From the NCBI GenBank assembly GCA_965246905.1, contig CBDFFZ010000033.1, positions 67,984 through 131,983 of the forward strand: a DNA stretch of 64,000 bases, read 5' to 3'. This DNA comes from UBA1952 sp965246905 (GTDB lineage Bacteria > Bacteroidota > Bacteroidia > Chitinophagales > Chitinophagaceae). Position 1 is the stretch's first letter. Each line of letters starts with the position of its first letter. Below are positions 15,197-22,822 of the stretch, one piece after another. The notes beneath the pieces were generated by a model, which worked only from the letters and a program-made list of their open reading frames with translations, searched no databases and was not told the DNA's origin. Made by a program: the position numbers and the translations under genes.

Positions 15197-16528
15197 TTAA
15201 TAACGATAGTGCTCGGCTTTGAAAGGGCCATTCTTTGAAATGCCCAGGTATTCAGATTGTGCTTCAGTGAGCTCGTCCAGCTCCACACCAATCTTAGCGA
15301 GGTGCAGGCGGGCTACCTTTTCATCAAGGTGCTTGGGAAGTACATATACCTTGTTCTCATACTTGTCCGTATGCATCCAGAGCTCCATCTGCGCCAGCGT
15401 TTGGTTGGTAAAAGAGTTGCTCATTACAAACGATGGGTGGCCTGTAGCGCAGCCCAGATTCACAAGGCGGCCTTCAGCCAGCACGATTACGTCTTTGCCA
15501 TCAATGTTATAAAGATCAACCTGTGGCTTAATCGTATCTTTTGTATGTCCATAATTAGTGTTCAGCCATGCCATATCGATCTCGATATCGAAGTGGCCGA
15601 TGTTACACACAATGGCCTTGTCCTTCATCAGCCGGAAATGCTTTTCCGTGATCAGGTCGCGGCAGCCGGAAGCGGTTACGATGATATCCGCTTCTTTTAC
15701 CGCATCGATCATTTTCTTTACCTCAAAACCGTCCATAGCAGCCTGTAGCGCACAGATTGGGTCAATTTCGGTAATGATCACACGGGCACCTGCACCGCGA
15801 AGGCTTTCTGCAGAACCTTTTCCTACATCACCGTAAGAGCCAACAACGGCAACTTTACCAGCCATCATTACATCGGTAGCGCGGCGGATCGAATCAACCA
15901 AAGATTCCTTGCAGCCGTATTTATTATCAAACTTGCTTTTCGTTACAGAGTCGTTGACATTGATAGCAGGAACAGGCAAAGTACCCTTGGCCATACGCTC
16001 ATAAAGGCGGTGGACGCCGGTTGTCGTTTCTTCGGAAAGGCCTTTAATGTGCTGTACCAGCTCAGGATATTTATCGAAAACCATGTTCGTCAGGTCACCG
16101 CCGTCATCGAGGATCATATTCAGCGGACGATCTTCTGAACCAAAAAATAGCGTCTGTTCGATGCACCAGTCCGCCTCTTCCTGCGTCTGTTCTTTCCAGG
16201 CAAAAACGCCAATGCCTTCCGCAGCGATCGCAGCAGCAGCCTGATCCTGTGTAGAGAAAATATTGCAGGAGCTCCAGCGTACTTCTGCGCCCAGGTCTAT
16301 CAGGGTTTCAATAAGCACAGCTGTTTGGATGGTCATGTGCAGGCAGCCAGCTATACGTGCGCCTTTCAGCGGCTTTTGCGTTCCGTATTCAGCGCGGAGG
16401 CTCATGAGGCCAGGCATTTCTGCTTCGGCGAGGCGAATCTCTTTGCGGCCCCAGGCAGCGAGGCTGAGGTCTTTTACTTTATAAGGCAGCTTAAAATCTA
16501 CCTGCGGATGGGTTGCAACATTCATCAT
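15197..16528 (-). CDS. ahcY: Adenosylhomocysteinase
   Basis: A 443-residue S-adenosylhomocysteine hydrolase when started at ATG 16528 (MMNVATHPQVDFKLPYKV); an upstream in-frame start at 16549 adds seven residues. It splits SAH to adenosine and homocysteine, keeping methylation reactions going. Family blocks are GARIAGCLHMTIQTAVLIETL, the NAD-binding VVGSYGDVGKGSAESLRG, VTASGCRDLI and the C-terminal KYENKVYVLPKHLDEKVA ending GPFKAEHYRY, where Lys and Tyr contact the cofactor of the neighbouring subunit. It is monocistronic with its own terminator. Confidence 0.97.
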   Translation of the reverse strand: MMNVATHPQVDFKLPYKVKDLSLAAWGRKEIRLAEAEMPGLMSLRAEYGTQKPLKGARIAGCLHMTIQTAVLIETLIDLGAEVRWSSCNIFSTQDQAAAAIAAEGIGVFAWKEQTQEEADWCIEQTLFFGSEDRPLNMILDDGGDLTNMVFDKYPELVQHIKGLSEETTTGVHRLYERMAKGTLPVPAINVNDSVTKSKFDNKYGCKESLVDSIRRATDVMMAGKVAVVGSYGDVGKGSAESLRGAGARVIITEIDPICALQAAMDGFEVKKMIDAVKEADIIVTASGCRDLITEKHFRLMKDKAIVCNIGHFDIEIDMAWLNTNYGHTKDTIKPQVDLYNIDGKDVIVLAEGRLVNLGCATGHPSFVMSNSFTNQTLAQMELWMHTDKYENKVYVLPKHLDEKVARLHLAKIGVELDELTEAQSEYLGISKNGPFKAEHYRY

Positions 16529-16647
16529 GGTTATTGGAAATTTTTGCAAAAATAAGGAATGTTCCTAAGTCTTATCGCCCGAAAGAAATGTTATATTGAA
16601 AAAGCTCCATTATCCTGTAGTAAGCCAGTACGTATCTTGGCGGCTCC

Positions 16648-18432
16648 ATGGCTATTACTGATCCTTCAGCGCATTACGCTACCCGTTTACAGCTTCATCG
16701 ATCCGCACTCGCAGTTCTTACCCGGAAAATTGGCGTGATAAGCAGGCTGCGACTGGCATTTGTACTCGCTGCTATCGGTTTCGGCATTGCTGCCATACAG
16801 TCGGGCGGCTACTGGAAATGGGCAATAGCGGGGGCGCTTATGGCCGTGTTTCTTATATTGGTGCGTCTCCACAGCCGTCTTCACGATGAAAAGACCCTGC
16901 TTGATATCCGCGCCAGCCTGCTGGAAGGTGAGATCAATGCGCTAAACGGCGATTCCAGTCATTTCCCGAAGGGAGAAAAATTTACCGATCCTACCCATCC
17001 CTATAGCTTCGACCTGGATATATTTGGGGAAGGCTCTGTTTATCAGTTGCTTTGCCGCACTGTTACGGATAATGGCGCAGACGCGCTGGCTAGGATGCTG
17101 ATGCAGCCGGAGCGCAAAGAAAAAGATATCATTACTCGTCAGGAGCTCATTAACGAGCTGAGTGAGCAGCCAGTTTTTCTAGAAGATTTTCGCGCTGCGG
17201 GATCGGCTGCACCTAAGGAGCCCGGCGATTTTGCGCTGGTGATGGCCTGGCTGAATGCCCCGGAACATTTCATTAGCAACCCGCTGGCAAAAGGCGCTAT
17301 TGCGGTAATGCCTTTAGTAAATACCGGCTTCCTTGTTTATGGCGCTATCACCGGTTCGTTCCCTGCACTGATCTTTTTGGCCATTGCAGTCAATTGGATA
17401 GTGCTGGGCGTCTTTTCCAAAAAAATTAAAGCGGCTAATGCGCAGGTGGGCCGTACGGCGCGGCTGGTGGAGCAATATCAGCGGCTACAGGAAACCGTTG
17501 CCCATGCTGCATTTCACCACCCTGAGCTTGCCGCAGTAAGTGCTGCCGCGCTTAATGCTTCTCTACAGGTAGGGCGCTTTCGCAAGCTGGCCAATATGTT
17601 TGACAGCCGCAATAATAACCTGGCCGGCCCGGTGGTAAACAGCCTTTTCCTGTTTGATATTTATTGCCTCTTGCGGCTGGAGGGCTGGCGGCGTGCGCAC
17701 AAGGAGTTGCTCCTGCAAACAATGGAGGCGATGATTGAGCTGGATGTACTGGTAAGCTGCGCCATTTATGCCTTCAACCACCCGGAAAACATTTATCCTG
17801 TCTTTGGGCATCTCGGGCTACAGGCTGTGGATCTCCGGCATCCGCTTTTAGCGAAAACTGCCGTAGGCAATGATTTTAGTATCGGGAAAGAGGAAAAGAT
17901 ATACCTGCTTACCGGCGCGAATATGACAGGAAAAAGCACGTTTATCCGGACGGTGGGCACTGCAGCTGTGCTGAGCTATGCCGGCCTCCCGGTACCGGCC
18001 ACCCGGCTTTCGCTGCCACTGATGCAGCTTTATACTTCTATCCGGGTTACCGATTCTGTACAGAATGACGTGTCCTATTTCCGGGCAGAGCTCAATCGCA
18101 TTAAGCTGATTATGGATACGGTTAAGGCTGCTGCTACGCCCTATCTTATATTGCTGGATGAGCCTTTGCGTGGCACAAACTCCGGCGATAAGCAACAGGG
18201 TACACGGGCTATTATCGAGGCGCTTTTACGCGAGCAGGTAATGGGTATTGTGGCTACGCACGATATAGGTCTTTGTGTTTTGGAGGAGGAGCACCCCGGA
18301 GGAGTGCGCAATTATCATTTCGAGAGCACGGTAATGCCGGATGGGCTTGCTTTTGATTTTAAGCTGCATCCCGGCGGCTCTACTTCCAATAATGCTACGA
18401 TACTGATGCGGCAAATGGGTATAATCAGCTAA
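16648..18432 (+). CDS. MutS-family ATPase with N-terminal membrane helices
   Basis: A 594-residue protein of the MutS superfamily that lacks the mismatch-recognition domain. The N-terminal 70 residues hold two transmembrane helices (about 31-47 and 52-68), and another hydrophobic pair lies near 220-260. A MutS-like core and lever follow. The C-terminal ATPase is intact: Walker A TGANMTGKSTF (about 419-429), the VTDSVQNDVSYFRAEL block, Walker B ILLDEPLRGTNS and the ATHDIGLCVLEE switch. Such membrane MutS-like proteins are frequent in Bacteroidota; their role is not established and classic mismatch repair is unlikely. Confidence 0.88.
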   Translation: MAITDPSAHYATRLQLHRSALAVLTRKIGVISRLRLAFVLAAIGFGIAAIQSGGYWKWAIAGALMAVFLILVRLHSRLHDEKTLLDIRASLLEGEINALNGDSSHFPKGEKFTDPTHPYSFDLDIFGEGSVYQLLCRTVTDNGADALARMLMQPERKEKDIITRQELINELSEQPVFLEDFRAAGSAAPKEPGDFALVMAWLNAPEHFISNPLAKGAIAVMPLVNTGFLVYGAITGSFPALIFLAIAVNWIVLGVFSKKIKAANAQVGRTARLVEQYQRLQETVAHAAFHHPELAAVSAAALNASLQVGRFRKLANMFDSRNNNLAGPVVNSLFLFDIYCLLRLEGWRRAHKELLLQTMEAMIELDVLVSCAIYAFNHPENIYPVFGHLGLQAVDLRHPLLAKTAVGNDFSIGKEEKIYLLTGANMTGKSTFIRTVGTAAVLSYAGLPVPATRLSLPLMQLYTSIRVTDSVQNDVSYFRAELNRIKLIMDTVKAAATPYLILLDEPLRGTNSGDKQQGTRAIIEALLREQVMGIVATHDIGLCVLEEEHPGGVRNYHFESTVMPDGLAFDFKLHPGGSTSNNATILMRQMGIIS

Positions 18433-18526
18433 GGCTGCTGTTTTGCCGGCTTGCAACGGCCTTACTTTTGATAGTTATTTATTCGCCACATCCTATGCTA
18501 TAACCAACACAGGCATTACTTTATTT

Positions 18527-18748
18527 CTAAGGAACCGGATCATAGCCATGACCACCGCCGGGCCGGCAGGAAAGGATTCGCTTGATAGTAAGCCGGCCAC
18601 CTTTTATAAGGCCATGCTTTTTAATTGCAGTTATTCCATATTCACTACAAGTAGGCGTATATCGGCAATTGGCGCCGAGAAATGGTGAGATAGCCGCCTG
18701 GTAAAACCGGATGAGCAGTATGAATGGCGCCCGGATCAGCTTTTTCAT
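18527..18748 (-). CDS. yidD: Membrane protein insertion efficiency factor YidD
   Basis: A 73-residue protein with the YidD signature: FYQAAISPFLGANCRYTPTC followed by SEYGITAIKKHGLIKGG and CRPGGGHGYDPVP. It is a small peripheral membrane protein thought to assist YidC-dependent insertion. It starts within the last codons of rnpA (4-nt overlap), the standard rpmH-rnpA-yidD order. Confidence 0.96.
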   Translation of the reverse strand: MKKLIRAPFILLIRFYQAAISPFLGANCRYTPTCSEYGITAIKKHGLIKGGRLTIKRILSCRPGGGHGYDPVP

Positions 18749-19179
18749 AGCAGGGGAGGAGCTACCTGAGTAGGAGGTAATAACAAGGGCTCTTCAGCAA
18801 GAAGTGCCGACAGGCGGGCAAGGCCTTTAGCCACTGCACTATAAATTACTTTATAATCTGCTTCCTTATTATCTGTATAGATGAAAAAGAGATGGAGCTG
18901 GCAATCCGGAAGTATATGATTGTAGAATATGCTCTTTTGCAGGCGCCAGGCTTCCCGCATCAGGCGCTTGAGGCGGTTGCGGCTTACCGCATGTTTAAAC
19001 TTTTTTTTAGGAGCTACAAATCCTGCGCGGGCAGGGTAGCGTTCACTACCGCGCGCAACAGGCAACCAGATAATACGAAGTGGGAAAACAGAAAACGCTT
19101 TCCCGGTACGGAAAAGCGTTTCAATATGTTGCTCACGCTTTAGCCGCTCGTCTTTACAGAATGTAGAACGAAGAGCCAT
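18745..19179 (-). CDS. rnpA: Ribonuclease P protein component
   Basis: A 144-residue RnpA, the protein subunit that helps the RNase P RNA trim tRNA 5' leaders. The conserved RNA-binding block FVAPKKKFKHAVSRNRLKRLMREAWRL is intact and the N-terminal RLKREQHIETLFRTGKAF segment is typical. The C-terminal tail (LLAEEPLLLPPTQVAPPLL) is a family-variable extension. It lies between rpmH and yidD in the usual order. Confidence 0.95.
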   Translation of the reverse strand: MALRSTFCKDERLKREQHIETLFRTGKAFSVFPLRIIWLPVARGSERYPARAGFVAPKKKFKHAVSRNRLKRLMREAWRLQKSIFYNHILPDCQLHLFFIYTDNKEADYKVIYSAVAKGLARLSALLAEEPLLLPPTQVAPPLL

Positions 19180-19206
19180 GCGGGTGGGCTGGTATTTTAA
19201 AGCAAA

Positions 19207-19362
19207 TTATTTCAGGCGGCTCTCGCTGGAAACAGTCAGCTTATGGCGGCCTTTGGCACGGCGTGAAGCCAGTACTTTACGGCCATTTGCAGTTTGCATG
19301 CGCTGGCGGAAGCCGTGTACTGATTTACGGCGGCGGCGGTGTGGTTGGAAAGTACGCTTCAT
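19207..19362 (-). CDS. rpmH: 50S ribosomal protein L34 (bL34)
   Basis: A 51-residue very basic protein reading MKRTFQPHRRRRKSVHGF, then RMQTANGRKVLASRRAKGRH and a short tail. This is bL34 in full length, started at ATG 19362 and ended by TAA at 19207-19209. It heads the rpmH-rnpA-yidD cluster, 27 nt before rnpA, linking ribosome and tRNA-processing supply. In many bacteria this cluster lies near the replication origin; no dnaA or origin features are visible here. Confidence 0.97.
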   Translation of the reverse strand: MKRTFQPHRRRRKSVHGFRQRMQTANGRKVLASRRAKGRHKLTVSSESRLK

Positions 19363-19545
19363 GTGCTACACAATTTTATCGCCCTGCGGGCAATGATTAT
19401 TTTTTAATTAAGGAGCGCAAAGGTAAGGTGAATTTCTGGGAATTTAAACAAATTAAGGCATTAAATTAAATACCCATGCCCGCCAGCATTCCTTCATTCA
19501 AATAGTAGCAAATAAACTTAATATTTATAGTTTAATCTGTATTAT

Positions 19546-19579
19546 AAAAAATGCCGCTCAGATATTGAGCAGCATTTTT
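19546..19579 (-). terminator. Terminator of the DinB gene
   Basis: AAAAATGCCGCTCA and TGAGCAGCATTTTT form a stem with a GATAT loop, 22 nt past the stop of the DinB-family gene. Confidence 0.85.
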
Positions 19580-19601
19580 ATAATAATCAAACTCATCAAC
19601 C

Positions 19602-20114
19602 TTATCCACCAAAATTCTGGTCATCTGCAGTAGGCCCATAAATGCCGGGTACCTTATTGCCGGTAGCCCGCAGATAAACGATCATTTCACCGCGGTGGTG
19701 GTAGAGATGGTTCATCAGGAAGCCGCGTGCTACCTGTATGCGCGGCATAGGTGGCATCAGTTCTTTGCCATCACGTACCATCGTCCAGTTTTCCATCATG
19801 CCTGCATCGGTAGATTTTTCAAGAGCAGCTTTTGCTTTAAGCATGTTCTCCTCAAATTTTGCTACAATATTGGATGCCTTGCTTACATCGCCTTTATCGT
19901 ACTTGTAAACGTTCATATCGAACACCGGCTCGAGTAGCGTGCCTTCGTACCAATTGTAGATCTCAGCAATGTGCGAAGCAAGCTGCGCAGTAGTCCAGCT
20001 TATTTCAGCCGGCTTATAATTCAGGGCGCTATCCGGGATAGATTGTAGCAGCTTGCGGGTGCTTTCTGCCTCATGCATAAATTCGCCCATCAGGGCCTGT
20101 ACCATCATTTCCAT
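19602..20114 (-). CDS. DinB family protein
   Basis: A 170-residue four-helix-bundle protein started at ATG 20114 (MEMMVQALMGEFMHEAES); a TTG at 20141 is the alternative. It shows the three DinB metal-ligand histidines in their usual contexts: LASHIAEIYNWYEG, and FLMNHLYHHRGEMIVYLR near the C-terminus. Family members are metal-dependent thiol transferases or stress proteins; the substrate is unknown. It is the first of two DinB-like genes in the window (the other is at 29163-29705). Confidence 0.9.
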   Translation of the reverse strand: MEMMVQALMGEFMHEAESTRKLLQSIPDSALNYKPAEISWTTAQLASHIAEIYNWYEGTLLEPVFDMNVYKYDKGDVSKASNIVAKFEENMLKAKAALEKSTDAGMMENWTMVRDGKELMPPMPRIQVARGFLMNHLYHHRGEMIVYLRATGNKVPGIYGPTADDQNFGG

Positions 20115-20188
20115 TGTTTCGTTTTTTTGTGTGTGTCTCAAAAGTAGTAAGAATAAAGTAGTATCCGTATTTCTTTATTCCACAGTCT

Positions 20189-20614
20189 TCAACTTCCTTC
20201 TGCATACTTTTTAAAGTTGTCCAGGATCGCCTGCCAGCCTGTTTGCTGCAGCTCGCGTGGGTTCATGCCTTCGGGCTCAAACGTTTCCGTTACCGTACAA
20301 TGGCCATCGGCCTCTTCAAAATGAATTTCCACTTTACGGCCGTCATCCAATTTATAGCGTTGGTATTCGTTTGTACGGATCTCCTCATTTACCCCGCCGA
20401 AATCAAAACCAAAGCTGCCGTCCTTTGCCTCCATACGCATTACAAAACGGCCTCCTGCGCGCAGGTCATTTTCAGCGCGCGTGGTATGCCAGTCGGCGCT
20501 GGCATGGTTCCAGTTTACAACGTGCTCCGGCTGCGACCAGCGCTCCCAAACCTTCTCAACAGGTGCGTTGATGGTTGTAGTTACAGTTATAGGTGTTTTG
20601 TCGTCTGCGCTCAT
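20189..20614 (-). CDS. SRPBCC/AHSA1-domain protein
   Basis: A 141-residue protein started at ATG 20614 (MSADDKTPITVTTTINAP); the frame extends upstream but without family resemblance. The fold is the START-like AHSA1 domain: INAPVEKVWERWSQPEHVVNW at the start, GGRFVMRMEAKDGS in the middle and the closing helix LQQTGWQAILDNFKKYAE. Such proteins bind small hydrophobic ligands; the function here is unknown. It sits 74 nt upstream of the DinB gene on the same strand. Confidence 0.9.
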   Translation of the reverse strand: MSADDKTPITVTTTINAPVEKVWERWSQPEHVVNWNHASADWHTTRAENDLRAGGRFVMRMEAKDGSFGFDFGGVNEEIRTNEYQRYKLDDGRKVEIHFEEADGHCTVTETFEPEGMNPRELQQTGWQAILDNFKKYAEGS

Positions 20615-20724
20615 TGTGCAATATTTAGCAGGTGAATAAGGTGCAAACATCCTTACTTTACCCGTAAAGTCAAAACAACCCGGCACTTTAATTTACGGGC
20701 CGCTACAGAACAACAATTCCTTAT

Positions 20725-20732
20725 TATTTTTG
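20725..20732 (+). promoter_or_regulatory. -7 element upstream of the enoyl-CoA hydratase gene
   Basis: TATTTTTG matches TAnnTTTG, 29 nt before the ATG at 20762. The -33 TTTG is not clear. Confidence 0.45.
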
Positions 20733-20761
20733 CGCCGTTCATTACCACAAAAAATCTTTAC

Positions 20762-21535
20762 ATGCAGCACGCAAACGGCTACGTTCGCCACGAGATCAGC
20801 CACGGCATTGCCACCATCGAGTTCTTTCATCCATCCTCCAACGCACTTCCCGGGGCTATCCTTAAAGATCTCGCAAAGACTATTAATGATATCGGGCTTG
20901 ATGCAGGGGTAAAAGTAATTGTATTGCAGAGCGCCGGCGATAAGGCTTTCTGCGCAGGAGCTTCTTTCGATGAGCTTACGCAGATACAGACCAAAGAAGC
21001 CGGCCTTGAATTTTTCAGTGGCTTTGCCCATGTGATCAATGCTATGCGGAAGTGCCATAAGTTTATTATTGGCCGGGTGCAGGGCAAAGCCGTTGGTGGC
21101 GGCGTCGGCGTAATTGCTGCTACTGATTATGCCATAGCCAAGGAAGATGCCGCAGTAAAGCTCAGCGAGCTTGCGGTAGGCATAGGCCCTTTCGTAGTTG
21201 GGCCTGCGGTGGAGCGCAAGATTGGCCTCAGCGCCTTCTCGCAGTTAGCCATCGATGCCACCGAATGGCGCAGTGCCGACTGGGCCAAAAAACATGGTTT
21301 GTACTCAGAGCTCCACCACAGTATGGATGAAGTGGATGATGCTGTAAAACATCTTGCAGATCGCCTTTCACACAGCAGCCCGGAAGCTACAGCAGCCCTT
21401 AAGAAAGTATTCTGGCAAGGCACTGAAAACTGGGATACACTGCTTACAGAGCGTGCTGCCATTAGTGGCCGCCTTGTACTCAGCGATTTTACACGCAATG
21501 CGATCGAGGCTTTTAAAAGCAAGTCCGCCCGTTAA
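20762..21535 (+). CDS. Enoyl-CoA hydratase/isomerase family protein
   Basis: A 257-residue crotonase-fold enzyme. The two oxyanion-hole segments are visible (KAFCAGASFDELT, and GKAVGGGVGVIAATDYAIA), and the active-site loop ELAVGIGPFVVGPAVERKIG follows. The catalytic Glu pair of hydratases is partly present. It would act on fatty or branched-chain acyl-CoA; which substrate cannot be decided from sequence alone. It is monocistronic and ends at a terminator at about 21564. Confidence 0.9.
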   Translation: MQHANGYVRHEISHGIATIEFFHPSSNALPGAILKDLAKTINDIGLDAGVKVIVLQSAGDKAFCAGASFDELTQIQTKEAGLEFFSGFAHVINAMRKCHKFIIGRVQGKAVGGGVGVIAATDYAIAKEDAAVKLSELAVGIGPFVVGPAVERKIGLSAFSQLAIDATEWRSADWAKKHGLYSELHHSMDEVDDAVKHLADRLSHSSPEATAALKKVFWQGTENWDTLLTERAAISGRLVLSDFTRNAIEAFKSKSAR

Positions 21536-21563
21536 ATTTCTTCTCTTTGCTTATTAATTATTG

Positions 21564-21597
21564 AAACCCGGTTTTGCACAGCACTACCGGGCTTTTC
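21564..21597 (+). terminator. Terminator of the enoyl-CoA hydratase gene
   Basis: ACCCGGT and ACCGGGC with an intervening loop, followed by TTTTCTTT, 30 nt past the stop codon. Confidence 0.7.
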
Positions 21598-21656
21598 TTT
21601 GCGGTAAAAGCATTGCCACCTTTTTTTGATAACTTCCGCACCCAATTCACCACAAT

Positions 21657-22460
21657 ATGCCAACTATTCTTGTAGCTACCGATTTTACTGCCATTGGCAC
21701 CAATGCTGCTCATTATGCGGCATCGGTGGCGCAAAGCTGGGGGTGCGATCTGCTGATGCTTCACACCTACTTCATGCCGGTTACTTTTAATGACCCTGCC
21801 ATGCCTATTATTCCCATCACGGATCTTCGCGATGCAATAACCAGCCGGATGGATAAAGCCGAAACAGAGATGAAGCAGTCTTTCCCCGGCCTGGGTATAA
21901 GCACGCGGACGGAATACGGTGATATACAGGATACGCTTGCAGAGGTGATAGAAGATGTAAAGCCTTCGCTCCTTATTATAGGAACGCATGGTGAGGAAGG
22001 CGATGAATCCTTCTGGGCGGGCAATACTTCAGCAGATCTGCTGCGCAATACGCAGACACCTATTCTTGCTGTGCCGGGCACTTATATTTACCGGCCCATA
22101 GCCCAGGTGTGCATAGCGGTAGATTCCGCAGGCCTGAAGGAAGATGCTTCGCTCACCGCGCTTCAGTCTTTTCTTAAAAGCAATAATGCCGCACTGCATA
22201 TCGTACATGCTGCTACCGCCGCAGATTCCGGTGAGCCGATCGCTATACCATCCTTAGGCAATGAGCAAAAAGTAATCCTGCATCCAGAGCAGGCCACGGG
22301 CAATGTGGACGATGCCATCGCAGAATATGTTGCGGCCAATGCCATTGATTGCCTGGTAGTGATCCCCCACCATTATTCTTTCTGGGAATCCCTGTTTCAT
22401 AAAAGCCATACAAAAGCACTCCTGCACAAGATCCACGTGCCGGTGCTTGCGTTGCATTGA
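21657..22460 (+). CDS. Universal stress protein with two Usp domains
   Basis: A 267-residue tandem UspA protein. The first domain runs MPTILVATDFTAIGTNAAHYA to about residue 145 with the nucleotide-binding loop IIGTHGEEGDESFWAGNTS; the second (about 150-267) is more diverged and ends HKSHTKALLHKIHVPVLALH. Usp proteins bind ATP and respond to starvation or redox stress. It stands alone, followed by a repeat-filled spacer. Confidence 0.93.
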   Translation: MPTILVATDFTAIGTNAAHYAASVAQSWGCDLLMLHTYFMPVTFNDPAMPIIPITDLRDAITSRMDKAETEMKQSFPGLGISTRTEYGDIQDTLAEVIEDVKPSLLIIGTHGEEGDESFWAGNTSADLLRNTQTPILAVPGTYIYRPIAQVCIAVDSAGLKEDASLTALQSFLKSNNAALHIVHAATAADSGEPIAIPSLGNEQKVILHPEQATGNVDDAIAEYVAANAIDCLVVIPHHYSFWESLFHKSHTKALLHKIHVPVLALH

Positions 22461-22560
22461 CGGCTAAAGGTTAATAGCAAAAAAACCGACCCGGATACAC
22501 GATCTATCCCATCCCCTGCAGGGCTGTTGCGTTCTAAGGTTACGAGTAGTTTGTGACGCC

Positions 22561-22627
22561 AACTTTGTCATCCCGCAGGAATCTTTAGCACAGTTCCTTA
22601 CTGAAAGATCCCTGCGGGATGACAAAG
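22561..22627. repeat. Inverted repeat CTTTGTCATCCCGCAGG, copy 1
   Basis: A 67-bp hairpin element: AACTTTGTCATCCCGCAGG on the left and CCTGCGGGATGACAAAG on the right, with GGATCTTT and AAAGATCC-like inner arms. Two further copies are at 22719-22789 and 56438-56503. Confidence 0.85.
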
Positions 22628-22718
22628 CCGCTGTAACAAAGCCACTGTAACAACCTACCTGTACCAACCGCTGTATAAACCTTTTTTTGCAAGGCTACAT
22701 CAACTGTGCTAACACCCC

Positions 22719-22789
22719 AACTTTGTCATCCCGCAGGGATCTTTAGCATCTAAAGCTTAGTCAAAGATCCCTGCGGGATGACAAAGTTT
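22719..22789. repeat. Inverted repeat CTTTGTCATCCCGCAGG, copy 2
   Basis: A second, better preserved copy of the hairpin at 22561-22627, 160 bp away in the same spacer. It lies about 30 nt beyond the stop of the PKD/T9SS gene and could act as its transcript end. Confidence 0.85.
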
Positions 22790-22822
22790 GAGCGGGAAAA
22801 TTAGCATGCCCATTCATGCCAA

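Noticed and set aside
18527..19362. Chromosome origin next to rpmH-rnpA-yidD
   Set aside because: No dnaA, no cluster of DnaA boxes and no AT-rich unwinding region were noticed nearby.
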